Shown: piece after piece, positions 9,148-18,263 of the stretch | Position numbering within the stretch: the first letter of the stretch is position 1 | Layout of the letters: every line of letters starts with the position of its first letter | Origin: Flavobacterium azooxidireducens | Lineage (GTDB): Bacteria > Bacteroidota > Bacteroidia > Flavobacteriales > Flavobacteriaceae | Assembly (NCBI RefSeq): GCF_023195775.1 | Contig: NZ_CP096205.1 | Location: forward strand, 1,302,001 to 1,366,000 | Direction of reading: 5' to 3' | DNA length: 64,000 bases | Program-made: the position numbers and the translations under genes | Notes under the pieces: model-generated | Told to the model about the DNA's origin: nothing | Seen by the model: the letters and a program-made list of their open reading frames with translations, nothing else | The model's database searches: none

Positions 9148-10086
9148 ATGTATTTGTTTAGAATAATTCTAAATAAACAAAATTCAAGCCTTCCGAGTTA
9201 TATACGAAAAAATGTCGCTATGGGTTCTCAAGAAGAAATAAAAATTGAAGATGACTTTATTTTAATCCGTTTTCAAAACGACACTGATGAGGTGGTTCGC
9301 TTTGAAAGACAGGTATCTACGGGTTTAATTCAGTTTCATTTTGGATTAAAAGGAAAAGCAAAATTTATCTTTAATCAGGGCAATTATGCATTAGAAATGA
9401 AGGAAGAAAAATCTCTTTTGCTCTATAATCCGCAAAAAGAGTTACCGGTTCATTTGGAAATTGCACCCCAATCTTGGATGATTTCGGTGTTGGTTTCGAT
9501 TAAGAAATTTCACACTTTGTTTTCTACGGAAGCAGAATATATTCCGTTTTTAAGTGATGATAATCGGGAGAAAAAATATTATGCCGAGGAAAATATAAGT
9601 CCGTCAATGGCCATCGTGCTCAATCAGATTTTTCATTATAACCTCAATGCTTCTATAAAAAATCTTTATTATAAAGGTAAAGGTTATGAACTGCTTAGTT
9701 TGTACTTTAACCGCAACGAAGATCCGAATGCAGACCATTGTCCGTTTTTGATTGACGAAGAAAATGTATTGAAAATTAAAAAAGCCAAAGAAATTGTCAT
9801 TGCCAATATGGCTGAGCCACCGGGTTTACAAGAATTAGCCGATCAAGTGGGCTTGAATTTGAAGAAACTAAAAATGGGTTTCAAACAAATTTATGGCGAT
9901 AGTGTGTACAGTTTTTTGTTTGATTATAAAATGGAATACGCCCGAAAATTGTTAGACAGCGGAACATACAATGTAAATGAAGTAGGTGTGCAAATTGGTT
10001 ATAGCACAGCATCGCATTTTATTGCTGCGTTTAAAAAGAAATTCGGAACGACTCCGAAGAAATATTTAATGTCATTGTCGAGTTAA
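9148..10086 (+). CDS. AraC-family transcriptional regulator
   Basis: A 312-residue regulator with an N-terminal ligand or oligomerisation domain and a C-terminal AraC DNA-binding domain over about the last 100 residues. Two helix-turn-helix units are visible: LQELADQVGLNLKKLKMGFKQ and NVNEVGVQIGYSTASHFIAAF, ending in the typical KKFGTTPKKYL. It is divergent from hemA and followed by hemH and hemJ, so control of haem synthesis is a reasonable inference. An internal ATG at 9220 (MGSQEEIKIEDD) is an alternative start; I kept the outer ATG because the -7 box lies just before it. Confidence 0.88.
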   Translation: MYLFRIILNKQNSSLPSYIRKNVAMGSQEEIKIEDDFILIRFQNDTDEVVRFERQVSTGLIQFHFGLKGKAKFIFNQGNYALEMKEEKSLLLYNPQKELPVHLEIAPQSWMISVLVSIKKFHTLFSTEAEYIPFLSDDNREKKYYAEENISPSMAIVLNQIFHYNLNASIKNLYYKGKGYELLSLYFNRNEDPNADHCPFLIDEENVLKIKKAKEIVIANMAEPPGLQELADQVGLNLKKLKMGFKQIYGDSVYSFLFDYKMEYARKLLDSGTYNVNEVGVQIGYSTASHFIAAFKKKFGTTPKKYLMSLSS

Positions 10087-10095
10087 GAATAAGTT

Positions 10096-10985
10096 ATGCG
10101 AATTTTATCAATTTTAATGCTTTTTATGATATCCGGTTGTTTTTCATCGGATAAAGAATCCAATAAAAAAACAATTGCAATTGATTATGAACTTGTCAAG
10201 GCTGAAAGTCAAAAAGCTTTGCTTATACTTTTTCCTTGTTTTCCTTGTGATGCAGAAAATACAAAAACTGAATTCAAGATTATTGATGTGGCTCAAAAAA
10301 ATAATATTTCTGTGTTGATGATGAATTTCAACCAACATTTATATTTAGAAAAGGAAGAAAAAGAAAAATTGGCCAAACAATTAAATTCAATTTTAAAAGA
10401 AGAAAATTTAAAATCAGAAAACATCTTTATTGGCGGATTTTCAAGTGGTGGAAATGTGAGCTTTTTACTTAGCAATTATCTTATTCAAACCAAAAATAAC
10501 ATCCAACCTAAAGGTGTTTTCTTAGTGGATTCTCCGATTGATTTATTAGAACTTTATAAAACTTCTCAAAAAAATATCGAAAAAATGTCGCTTCAGAATC
10601 TGTTGAAGAAGCAAAATGGATAGTTTCTGAATTTGATAAAATCTTCGGAGTTCCTTCATCAGGAATTAAAAAATATGAAGAACATTCTCCTTTCACATTT
10701 GAATCAAAATCTATTCAAAACATTTCATCTTTAAAGGATGTAAAACTGAGGTTATATACTGAACCCGATACAATTTGGTGGAAAGAAAACAGAGCAAATG
10801 AGTATGAAGATTTGAACGCTTATTCAATTGAAAAATTAGCTGAAGAATTAAAAAAACAAAATTTTAAAAAAACCGAATTAATCAAAACTACGGATAAAGG
10901 TTATCGTTCCAATGGAAACAGACATCCGCATTCTTGGTCGATTGTTGATGAAAATGATTTGGTAAAATGGATTTTAGAAGAATAA
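10096..10985 (+). pseudogene. alpha/beta-hydrolase-like lipoprotein, disrupted by a one-base frameshift
   Basis: The first 175 codons (10096-10623) give a lipoprotein signal ending in MISGC and an alpha/beta-hydrolase-like stretch with the nucleophile elbow IGGFSSGGNVSF. The frame then runs into KKQNG and a stop. In the next frame, coding continues as VASESVEEAKWIVSEFDKIF through HPHSWSIVDENDLVKWILEE to the TAA at 10983-10985. Restoring one A in the A-run at 10580-10585 joins the halves smoothly (NIEKN-VASES). The intact protein would be about 296 residues, with a serine in the elbow and a late histidine. Either a recent pseudogene or a homopolymer sequencing error. Confidence 0.8.
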
Positions 10986-11009
10986 ATATAAAAATTGCAA
11001 CTAAATAAA

Positions 11010-12047
11010 ATGAAAAAAGGAGTATTATTAGTCAACTTAGGTTCGCCCGAAAGTCCAACCCCAAAAGATGTCAAGCCATATTTAGACGAATTTTTAATGG
11101 ATAAATATGTGATTGACGTTCCGTTTTTATTACGAGCGTTGCTAGTTCGCGGGATCATTTTACAAACCAGACCCAAAAAATCAGCTGCCGCATATGCCAA
11201 AATTTGGTGGGATGAAGGTTCGCCACTCATTGTTTTATCCAAACGGATGCATAAAAAAGTGCAAGCCAACACGAGCATTCCTGTGAGTTTAGCGATGCGT
11301 TACGGCAAACCAAGCATTGAATCAGGCTTACAAGAATTACACGATCAAGGCGTGACAGAAGTGATGCTTTTTCCTTTGTATCCGCAACACGCGATGGCTT
11401 CAACTGTGACAATTTTAGTTTTGGCAGAAGAAATTCGTAAAAAGAAATTCCCAAATATGAATTTCACGATTCTACCTGCTTTTTATAACCAAAAAGATTA
11501 CATCCGGGATTTATCTAATTCCATCAAAAAACATTTGGAAGGATTTGAATACGACCATCTGTTATTTTCATATCACGGAATTCCGGAGCGACATATTCGC
11601 AAAACCGATGTAACCAAAAGTCATTGCAAAATTGATGGCTCGTGTTGCAACACGCCTTCACCGGCACACGAATTCTGCTACCGTCATCAATGTTATGAAA
11701 CAACAAAACAAGTTGTTGAATTTTTAGGAATTCCGGAAGGAAAATACAGCCAAACTTTTCAATCGCGTTTAGCCGGAGACAAATGGTTAACGCCATATAC
11801 CGATGTTGAAATCAACAAAATGCCTGAAAAAGGAATTAAAAAATTAGCCGTAGTAACACCTGCTTTCGTATCTGATTGTTTGGAAACTTTGGAAGAAATT
11901 GCGATGGAAGCCAATCATCAATTTAAAGAAAATGGTGGCGAAGAATTTTTAGCAATTCCATGTTTAAACGACGACGACGATTGGTGCAAAACTTTAAGCC
12001 GATGGATTGACCAATGGGCTTTTGCTGAAACAGAAACCGCAAAATAA
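11010..12047 (+). CDS. hemH: ferrochelatase
   Basis: Inserts Fe(II) into protoporphyrin IX, the last step of protohaem synthesis. Motifs include VNLGSPESPTPKDV near the N-terminus, LLFSYHGIPERHI with the catalytic histidine, CCNTPSPAHEFCYRHQC, FQSRLAGDKWLTPYTD and TPAFVSDCLETLEEI with the second conserved glutamate region. The cysteines around position 205-225 resemble those of bacterial ferrochelatases with a cluster- or metal-binding loop. I start at the ATG at 11010 instead of a TTG at 10995. The stop overlaps the start of the MATE gene by one base. Confidence 0.97.
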   Translation: MKKGVLLVNLGSPESPTPKDVKPYLDEFLMDKYVIDVPFLLRALLVRGIILQTRPKKSAAAYAKIWWDEGSPLIVLSKRMHKKVQANTSIPVSLAMRYGKPSIESGLQELHDQGVTEVMLFPLYPQHAMASTVTILVLAEEIRKKKFPNMNFTILPAFYNQKDYIRDLSNSIKKHLEGFEYDHLLFSYHGIPERHIRKTDVTKSHCKIDGSCCNTPSPAHEFCYRHQCYETTKQVVEFLGIPEGKYSQTFQSRLAGDKWLTPYTDVEINKMPEKGIKKLAVVTPAFVSDCLETLEEIAMEANHQFKENGGEEFLAIPCLNDDDDWCKTLSRWIDQWAFAETETAK

Positions 12048-13402
12048 TGGCACAATCATCGGGAGCTTTAGGCACAGATGACATCAAACAATTGTTGATA
12101 AAACAAGCTGTTCCGGCCTCTATTGGAATTTTATTTATGTCGGTTAACATTTTAGTCGACACTATTTTCGTAGGTCAATGGATAGGATCGTTGGCCATTG
12201 CAGCAGTTACCGTAGTTTTACCAATTACATTTTTAATTTCTTCATTAGGAATGGCAATTGGAATTGGCGGAAGTTCCATCATATCAAGAGCTTTAGGAGG
12301 AAAAGACAAAGAAAAAGCCTATCGAACTTTTGGAAATCAAATTATGATGACCTTAGTTTTAGCGTTGTTTTTTGTTGTGATTGGATTTTTGTTTTCCGAT
12401 GAAATTCTGCTACTTTTTGGTGCGAATGGCGATATTATGAAACCGGCCAAAGAATTTTTTATTCCGGTTTTAATCGGCGTTCCGTTTTTGGCTCTTTGTA
12501 TGATGGGAAACAATGTGATTCGTGCAGAAGGAAAAGCCAAATTTGCCATGATGGCAATGATTATTCCGGCATTTGGAAACATAATTTTAGACATAATTTT
12601 CATCAAATTTTTAGATATGGGAATGTTCGGAGCGGCTTTAGCCACTACGATTTCCTATTTTATGTGTTTTGTTTTTATTCTTTGGTTTTTCATCAAAAAA
12701 AGTGAATTAAAACCATCGCTTCATCATTATAAATTTGATTTATCAATTGTAAAAGAAATTTCTTCACTCGGATTGGTTACGTTTTCCCGTCAAGGTGTCG
12801 TGAGTATTCTAGCCATCATCATCAATCATACTTTGTTTACGTATGGTGGCGAACATTCAGTTGTTGTTTATGGAATCATCAGTCGAATGTTGATGTTTGC
12901 TTTGTTTCCCATTTTAGGAATTACACACGGATTTCTTCCGATTGCCGGATACAATTATGGTGCGGAAAATTACAATCGAGTGAAAGAAACCATTTCTATT
13001 TCGATAAAATATGCCGCTATTTTAGCAACATTTATATTTATTTTAATATTAGTTTTTGCAAAACCAATCGTTTCTGTTTTTACAAACGATGCCGATGTAA
13101 TTGCCGAAACTCCTGATGCTTTGCGATGGGTTTTTGCCGCTTCACCGATTATTGCTTTGCAACTCATTGGAGCTGCTTATTTTCAAGCTGCAGGAAAAGC
13201 AATTCCTGCCTTATTGCTCACGTTGACAAAACAAGGATTTTTTCTGATTCCGCTTGTGCTTATTTTGCCGAATTATTTTGGTATTTTTGGAGTATGGGTC
13301 GCTTTTCCGATTGCAGATATTTTATCAACCATAATCACGGCCTACTTTTTGCGGAGAGAAATGACCACTAAACTGATTGAAAAACCGGATGGAATTTTAT
13401 AA
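12047..13402 (+). CDS. MATE-family efflux transporter
   Basis: A 451-residue integral membrane protein with about 12 hydrophobic segments in two homologous halves. The N-terminal region (IGILFMSVNILVDTIFVGQWIG) and the middle-half motif (ISRMLMFALFPILGITHGFLPIAGYNYG) are characteristic of MATE sodium- or proton-driven exporters. It overlaps hemH by one base and hemJ by 14 bases, so the three are translated as one unit. A porphyrin or haem-related substrate is possible from context but unproven. Confidence 0.92.
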   Translation: MAQSSGALGTDDIKQLLIKQAVPASIGILFMSVNILVDTIFVGQWIGSLAIAAVTVVLPITFLISSLGMAIGIGGSSIISRALGGKDKEKAYRTFGNQIMMTLVLALFFVVIGFLFSDEILLLFGANGDIMKPAKEFFIPVLIGVPFLALCMMGNNVIRAEGKAKFAMMAMIIPAFGNIILDIIFIKFLDMGMFGAALATTISYFMCFVFILWFFIKKSELKPSLHHYKFDLSIVKEISSLGLVTFSRQGVVSILAIIINHTLFTYGGEHSVVVYGIISRMLMFALFPILGITHGFLPIAGYNYGAENYNRVKETISISIKYAAILATFIFILILVFAKPIVSVFTNDADVIAETPDALRWVFAASPIIALQLIGAAYFQAAGKAIPALLLTLTKQGFFLIPLVLILPNYFGIFGVWVAFPIADILSTIITAYFLRREMTTKLIEKPDGIL

Positions 13403-13931
13403 CTACATCAAAGCGTTGCATCTCATCTTTGTGATAACTTGGTTTGCCGGGTTGTTTTACATAGTTCGTTTGTTTGTCTATCATGCTGAAGCCAAAGAAA
13501 AACCCGAACCGGAGCAAAGCATTCTAATCAAACAATACCAGTTGATGCAATACCGATTGTGGTACATCATTACGTGGCCAAGTGCTGTTTTAGCCAGCAT
13601 TTTTGCTTTTTGGCTGTTGTATTTAATTCCCGCTTGGTTAGAACAAGATTGGATGTTGGTTAAATTAGGATTTGTGGTTTTATTATATGCTTATCAAATC
13701 AAATGTCATCTTATTTTCAAAGACTTACAGAAAAATGAAGTAAAAAACAGCTCCAATTTTTTCCGATTATGGAATGAAGGAGCAACATTGATTTTATTTG
13801 CAGTCGTTTTTTTAGTGATTTTAAAAAGTGCTATCAACTGGATTTATGGCGTAATTGGGATTTTTGTTTTTTCGATGCTGATTATGATTGGATTTAGATT
13901 TTATAAACGAATAAGAGAACGCAACAAGTGA
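13389..13931 (+). CDS. hemJ: HemJ-type protoporphyrinogen IX oxidase (CopD-like membrane protein)
   Basis: HemJ oxidises protoporphyrinogen IX to protoporphyrin IX in many bacteria lacking HemG/HemY. The 180-residue protein starts MEFYNYIKALHLIFVITWFAG with the conserved early histidine, has four or five transmembrane segments, and keeps the family patterns MQYRLWYIITWPSA and KLGFVVLLYAYQIKCH. The start is the ATG at 13389, inside the end of the MATE gene. Location directly after hemH supports the assignment, and no other protoporphyrinogen oxidase gene is visible in this locus. Confidence 0.88.
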   Translation: MEFYNYIKALHLIFVITWFAGLFYIVRLFVYHAEAKEKPEPEQSILIKQYQLMQYRLWYIITWPSAVLASIFAFWLLYLIPAWLEQDWMLVKLGFVVLLYAYQIKCHLIFKDLQKNEVKNSSNFFRLWNEGATLILFAVVFLVILKSAINWIYGVIGIFVFSMLIMIGFRFYKRIRERNK

Positions 13932-15409
13932 GTTTTTCAAAAAAAATAGGCAAACTTTCACTTCGAGTTAGAATTTTCATTTCGATGATTTTTCTAACTG
14001 TCATTTCGTCTATTTTGATTGCTTCGGTTTCTATTATTCAATTTAGAAATGAAGCAAAAGATTATCATCAGGAAAGGCTCGAACGAAAAGAAACGGCTAT
14101 TAAGGAAAACATCAATTACATCCTCAAAAACACTACTTATCCGTTAACAACAGAAAATATTCCGCTGATTTTTTCGGAAAGAGATAAAATTCATGAAATT
14201 TCAGATATTCATGCATTGGAAATTAATTTTTATGATTTGAATGGTAAACTTTTAAAATCATCTAAATCTTCTTTTGCGATTGATGATGAACCAAAATCAA
14301 TTCCGAGTCATATTGTTAGACTTGTTCTGTCGAGTATGGACAAGAGATATGTGGAAGTCAGTGAAATCAATGGCATCAAAAATTTATCTTCTTACAGCGA
14401 AATCAAAGATTTACAATTTAAACCTTTAGCTATTTTGAATCTTCCGTACATTGAAGACGATGGTTATTATGAGCGAGAATTGAGGAAATTTATGATTCGG
14501 TTCGGACAAGTCTATGCATTTATGCTACTCCTTTCAGGAGTTTTGGCTTATTTCTTATCAAGTTTTATAACTAAATCCATTAAAACTATTTCTGATAAGT
14601 TAACCGAAACGCAGCTGAATAAAAAAAATGAAAAAATTGAATTGGAAACCAGCAGCAGAGAAATAGGATTGCTCGTTGAAGCCTACAACAACATGGTGGA
14701 TGAATTGGAAGAAAGTGCTGTGAAATTAGCACAAGGCGAACGCGAACAAGCTTGGCGAGAAATGGCGAAGCAAGTTGCACATGAAGTGAAAAATCCTTTA
14801 ACGCCAATGCGATTGACGGTACAAAGTTTTCAAAGGAAATTTGATGAAAACGATCCAAACATCAAACAAAAATTAGATGATTACACCAAAACATTATTGC
14901 AACAAATCGACATAATGAGTTCGGTAGCCAATGCGTTTTCAAATTTTGCTTCGATGCCGGCACAGCAAAATGAATTGATTAATGTAGTGGAAGTTGTTAG
15001 TTTAGGATTAGAAATTTTTAATGAAAATTACATTCATTTTGAATCAACTGAAAAAGAAATTTTTATGTTGATGGATCGAACGCAGTTAATTCGAATTATC
15101 ACCAATTTGGTTAAAAATGCAACGCAAGCCATTTCAAATGAAAATTCTAATCCAATTGTTTTGATTTCTGTTTCTGAAGAAAATTCAACTGTAAAAATTG
15201 AAGTAAAAGATAACGGAATTGGTATTTCAGATGAAAATAAAATGTATGTTTTTGAACCAAAATTCACCACAAAAAACAGCGGAATGGGTCTTGGTTTAGG
15301 TATCATCAAAAAAATTATCGAAAATTATAACGGAACAATTACCTTTGAATCAGAACAAAATAAAGGCACAACATTTACTGTTTTGTTGCCACTAAATACA
15401 AACGAATAA
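13928..15409 (+). CDS. membrane sensor histidine kinase
   Basis: A 493-residue kinase with two transmembrane segments (about 13-35 and 195-215) flanking a periplasmic sensor domain, a HAMP-like linker, a HisKA domain with phospho-acceptor motif KQVAHEVKNPLTPMRL, and a HATPase_c domain with ITNLVKNATQAI (N box), VKDNGIGIS (G1) and NSGMGLGLGIIKKI (G2). The H-box resembles NtrY-type kinases. It starts at a GTG that overlaps the hemJ stop as GTGA, so it belongs to the hemH-MATE-hemJ unit. No cognate response regulator is adjacent. Confidence 0.9.
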   Translation: MSFSKKIGKLSLRVRIFISMIFLTVISSILIASVSIIQFRNEAKDYHQERLERKETAIKENINYILKNTTYPLTTENIPLIFSERDKIHEISDIHALEINFYDLNGKLLKSSKSSFAIDDEPKSIPSHIVRLVLSSMDKRYVEVSEINGIKNLSSYSEIKDLQFKPLAILNLPYIEDDGYYERELRKFMIRFGQVYAFMLLLSGVLAYFLSSFITKSIKTISDKLTETQLNKKNEKIELETSSREIGLLVEAYNNMVDELEESAVKLAQGEREQAWREMAKQVAHEVKNPLTPMRLTVQSFQRKFDENDPNIKQKLDDYTKTLLQQIDIMSSVANAFSNFASMPAQQNELINVVEVVSLGLEIFNENYIHFESTEKEIFMLMDRTQLIRIITNLVKNATQAISNENSNPIVLISVSEENSTVKIEVKDNGIGISDENKMYVFEPKFTTKNSGMGLGLGIIKKIIENYNGTITFESEQNKGTTFTVLLPLNTNE

Positions 15410-15419
15410 CTACAACATT

Positions 15420-16205
15420 ATGAACTACGAGAATATTTTAATCGAAAAAGATAACGGAATTTCTGTCATCACCATCAATAGACCAACCAAATTAAACGCA
15501 TTAAACAAAGCAACAATTGAAGAACTTCATCATGCTTTTGATGCCGAAGATAAAGACAAATCTACCCGAGTAATCATCATTACCGGAAGTGGTGAAAAAG
15601 CGTTTGTTGCCGGAGCCGATATTTCTGAATTTGCCCATTTTTCTGTGGAAGAAGGAGGAAAATTAGCCGCACAAGGACAAAAATTATTGTTTGATTTTGT
15701 CGAAAACTTATCTACTCCGGTCATTGCGGCTGTGAACGGATTTGCTTTGGGTGGTGGATTAGAATTAGCAATGTCTGCTCATTTCAGAATTGCCTCAGAC
15801 AATGCCAAAATGGGCTTGCCGGAAGTAACGTTGGGCGTAATTCCAGGTTATGGCGGAACACAACGTTTACCGCAATTAGTTGGCAAAGGCCGAGCAATGG
15901 AAATGATAATGACCGCTACGATGATTGATGCCGAAACAGCTAAAAATTATGGCTTAGTTAATCACGTGGTTCCGCAAGCTGAATTGCTGGATTTTACAAA
16001 AGGAATTGCTTCAAAAATCGCCAAAAATTCTCCTGTTGCCATCTCCAATGCGATTGATGCAGTGAATGCAAATTATAAAGACGGAACAAATGGTTATGAA
16101 ATAGAGATTAAAAACTTCGGAAAATCATTTGGAACAGCCGATTTTAAAGAAGGAACAACGGCATTTTTAGAGAAAAGGAAAGCAGAGTTTAAAGGAGATA
16201 ATTAA
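15420..16205 (+). CDS. enoyl-CoA hydratase/isomerase (crotonase family)
   Basis: A 261-residue crotonase-fold enzyme that hydrates 2-enoyl-CoA esters, probably in fatty-acid or amino-acid breakdown. It shows the CoA-binding and oxyanion-hole segments ITGSGEKAFVAGADISEF and AAVNGFALGGGLELAMS, plus KMGLPEVTLGVIPGYGGTQRL. The two glutamates expected for hydratase activity (in GGLELA and GLPEV) are both present. Starts 10 bases after the histidine kinase, so possibly co-transcribed. Confidence 0.93.
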   Translation: MNYENILIEKDNGISVITINRPTKLNALNKATIEELHHAFDAEDKDKSTRVIIITGSGEKAFVAGADISEFAHFSVEEGGKLAAQGQKLLFDFVENLSTPVIAAVNGFALGGGLELAMSAHFRIASDNAKMGLPEVTLGVIPGYGGTQRLPQLVGKGRAMEMIMTATMIDAETAKNYGLVNHVVPQAELLDFTKGIASKIAKNSPVAISNAIDAVNANYKDGTNGYEIEIKNFGKSFGTADFKEGTTAFLEKRKAEFKGDN

Positions 16206-16212
16206 ACCTTTA

Positions 16213-16620
16213 TTACTTCACCACCACCCCATTCTTAAACAAAACAGGCACTTCTTCAGTTGCTCGTTCGTTTATGGTATTGGTTCTAAAGGTGAATTTT
16301 TTATCGTATAAAGTATTTTCTATAAAAAACGTAACCATGAATTCGTTGTTCAAAGCCAAAACACTGGCTTCAATCATTTCTATTTTAACAGCAGAAACGG
16401 AAGGAATTTCAACAAAAGCATGACGTAATAACGAGGTTTTTTTCATTTCGCCATCAACCGTTCCAAACGCTTTTGAAACGACCATTACGCTATCTAATTT
16501 GAAGTCGCTGTCGTTGATGAGATAGACATTCCAAACGTTATCCATAAAGTCGTCATTCCATTCTTGGATGGCGGCTAAAAAGACGTTTTCTACTTTTGGG
16601 ATGATGATGTCGGATTTCAT
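16213..16620 (-). CDS. conserved hypothetical protein upstream-linked to pheS
   Basis: A 135-residue soluble protein with no signal peptide. The sequence is beta-rich with segments such as WNDDFMDNVWNVYLIND and HAFVEIPSVSAVKIEMIEAS. I do not recognise a characterised domain; similar small proteins occur next to pheS in Flavobacteria. It lies downstream of pheS on the same strand, separated by a small palindromic repeat, and is convergent with the enoyl-CoA hydratase gene. Confidence 0.7.
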   Translation of the reverse strand: MKSDIIIPKVENVFLAAIQEWNDDFMDNVWNVYLINDSDFKLDSVMVVSKAFGTVDGEMKKTSLLRHAFVEIPSVSAVKIEMIEASVLALNNEFMVTFFIENTLYDKKFTFRTNTINERATEEVPVLFKNGVVVK

Positions 16621-16631
16621 GGAGACTATTT

Positions 16632-16663
16632 AAACCGACAGGTTTCGGAAACCTGAGAGGTTT
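16632..16663. repeat. small palindromic repeat, AAACC..AGGTTT-type
   Basis: The stretch forms a nested palindrome: an inner AGGTTT-CGG-AAACCT hairpin flanked by outer AAACC and GGTTT. It lies in the 54-base gap between pheS and the hypothetical gene. Elements of this type (alternating ACAGGTTT and AAACCTGA units) are scattered in Flavobacterium intergenic DNA; only this copy was noticed here. Confidence 0.6.
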
Positions 16664-16674
16664 AATCGTTAAAA

Positions 16675-17694
16675 TTATATACTCGTTTTAAATTGTTCTA
16701 AAAAGCGAACATCATTTTCATAAAACATACGAATATCGCCAATTTGATACAAAAGCATGGCAATCCGTTCGATTCCCATACCAAAGGCAAAACCATTGTA
16801 TTCATCCGGATTGATTCCGCAGTTTTTCAAAACATTTGGGTCAACCATTCCGCAACCCATAATTTCCAACCAACCGGTTCCTTTAGTGATACGGTAATCC
16901 GTTTCGGTTTTTAAACCCCAATAAATATCCACCTCAGCACTTGGCTCGGTAAAAGGGAAATAAGAAGGTCGCAAACGAATTTTTGACTTTCCAAACATTT
17001 CTTTGGTGAAATATAAAAGTGTTTGCTTCAAGTCGGCAAACGAAACATCTTTGTCAATATATAGTCCTTCCACTTGATGAAAAATACAGTGTGAACGCGA
17101 AGAAACGGCTTCATTACGGAAAACACGTCCCGGAGAAATCGTTCTGATTGGCGGTTTGTTGTTTTCCATGTATCGCACTTGCACGGATGACGTGTGCGTT
17201 CGCAACAAAACATCCGGATTAGTTTGAATAAAAAACGTGTCCTGCATATCTCTTGCCGGATGGTATTCCGGAAGGTTTAAAGCGGTGAAATTATGCCAAT
17301 CATCTTCAATTTCCGGACCTTCGGAAACATTGAAACCAATGTTTGAAAAAATATCGATAATTTGATTTTTTACCAACGAAATAGGATGACGAGAACCAAT
17401 TGGGAAAGGCTCACCCGGACGAGAAAGATCGCCAAAAAGTCCAACCGATTCTTCTTTGCTTTCCAGCATTTCCTGAATTGATTTTACTTTTTCTTCGGCG
17501 GTATTTTTCAATGTATTGATAACTTGACCAAATTCTTTTTTCTGTTCGTTAGGAACATTTTTAAATTCGGCAAACAAGTCTTTCAACAGACCTTTGCTTC
17601 CTAAAAATTTAATTCTGAATTGTTCAAGGGTTTCCTTGTTATCCGTTTGAAAAGCTTGTGCTTCGCCAATGTATTCTTTTATCTTATCTATCAT
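16675..17694 (-). CDS. pheS: phenylalanyl-tRNA synthetase alpha subunit
   Basis: Catalytic subunit of the heterotetrameric enzyme that charges tRNA(Phe). The 339-residue protein has the N-terminal coiled-coil arm (to about 90), then class II core motifs: GSRHPISLV, RTHTSSVQVRYM (motif 2 region), RVFRNEAVSSRSHCIFHQVEGL, FTEPSAEVDI and motif 3 GFAFGMGIERIAML. pheT is not in this window. A TAAATTTG -7 box lies at 17714-17721 on this strand. Confidence 0.97.
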   Translation of the reverse strand: MIDKIKEYIGEAQAFQTDNKETLEQFRIKFLGSKGLLKDLFAEFKNVPNEQKKEFGQVINTLKNTAEEKVKSIQEMLESKEESVGLFGDLSRPGEPFPIGSRHPISLVKNQIIDIFSNIGFNVSEGPEIEDDWHNFTALNLPEYHPARDMQDTFFIQTNPDVLLRTHTSSVQVRYMENNKPPIRTISPGRVFRNEAVSSRSHCIFHQVEGLYIDKDVSFADLKQTLLYFTKEMFGKSKIRLRPSYFPFTEPSAEVDIYWGLKTETDYRITKGTGWLEIMGCGMVDPNVLKNCGINPDEYNGFAFGMGIERIAMLLYQIGDIRMFYENDVRFLEQFKTSI

Positions 17695-17777
17695 CGTTCG
17701 TGCTGTAAAGGTGCAAATTTAGGAAAAAGTTGGGAGTTGGAAGTTGGAAGTTGGGTGTTTTTATTAAAAACTGAAAA

Positions 17778-18134
17778 CTATTTAATCAACTCTCTTTCCA
17801 AAAAATAATTCACAATCGCTTCTTTCATCAAAACAGATTGTTCACCGGCTTTTAATGGCGGAAGTTCTTCTTTTACTTTGTAATGTGGCCAACCGTCGTT
17901 ATCAAAAAATTCGAATTCATAATAGCCGTACGGTTCTAATAAACGGCAAATGGCAATATGCATGAGTTCGATTTTTTCGTCTTTTTTGAAGGTTCTTTTC
18001 ACTTTACCTAATTCCTGAACGCCGATTAAATAAATAATGGCATCGAGGTCGAGTACATCGCCTTCGGCAAATTGATTGGATAGTATGTTGACAACGTTTT
18101 CCCAACGTTCTTTTAATTGAATATCTCTTGACAT
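17778..18134 (-). CDS. conserved hypothetical protein, Flavobacteria-type
   Basis: A 118-residue soluble acidic protein beginning MSRDIQLKERWENVVNILSN. It has a helical N-terminal half (DLDAIIYLIGVQELGKV) and a short C-terminal part with YGYYEFEFFDNDGWPHYKV. No known domain recognised, but the sequence looks like a stable, widely conserved Bacteroidota family. I use the ATG at 18134; the open frame extends to 18185 through repeat-like GGAAGTGGGAAG DNA that is unlikely to be coding. A TATCTTTG box lies at 18199-18206 on this strand. Confidence 0.75.
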   Translation of the reverse strand: MSRDIQLKERWENVVNILSNQFAEGDVLDLDAIIYLIGVQELGKVKRTFKKDEKIELMHIAICRLLEPYGYYEFEFFDNDGWPHYKVKEELPPLKAGEQSVLMKEAIVNYFLERELIK

Positions 18135-18263
18135 GATGGAAGTGGGAAGTGGGAAGATGGAAGAATAATTTCTGCCATCAATCACTATTATTTTTTTGCA
18201 AAGATAAGAAGTTGCTTCTTATTAAACAGAAATTACTATTTTAGTGAACTTTATTTTTTGAAA

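Noticed and set aside
10901..11278. Minus-strand frame of 125 codons over the start of hemH
   Set aside because: It lies opposite hemH and the 3' part of the frameshifted hydrolase; no family features.
17728..17760. GTTGGAA-type short tandem repeats near pheS, and GGAAGTGGGAAG near 18140
   Set aside because: Short simple repeats common in intergenic Flavobacterium DNA; no array structure resembling CRISPR.
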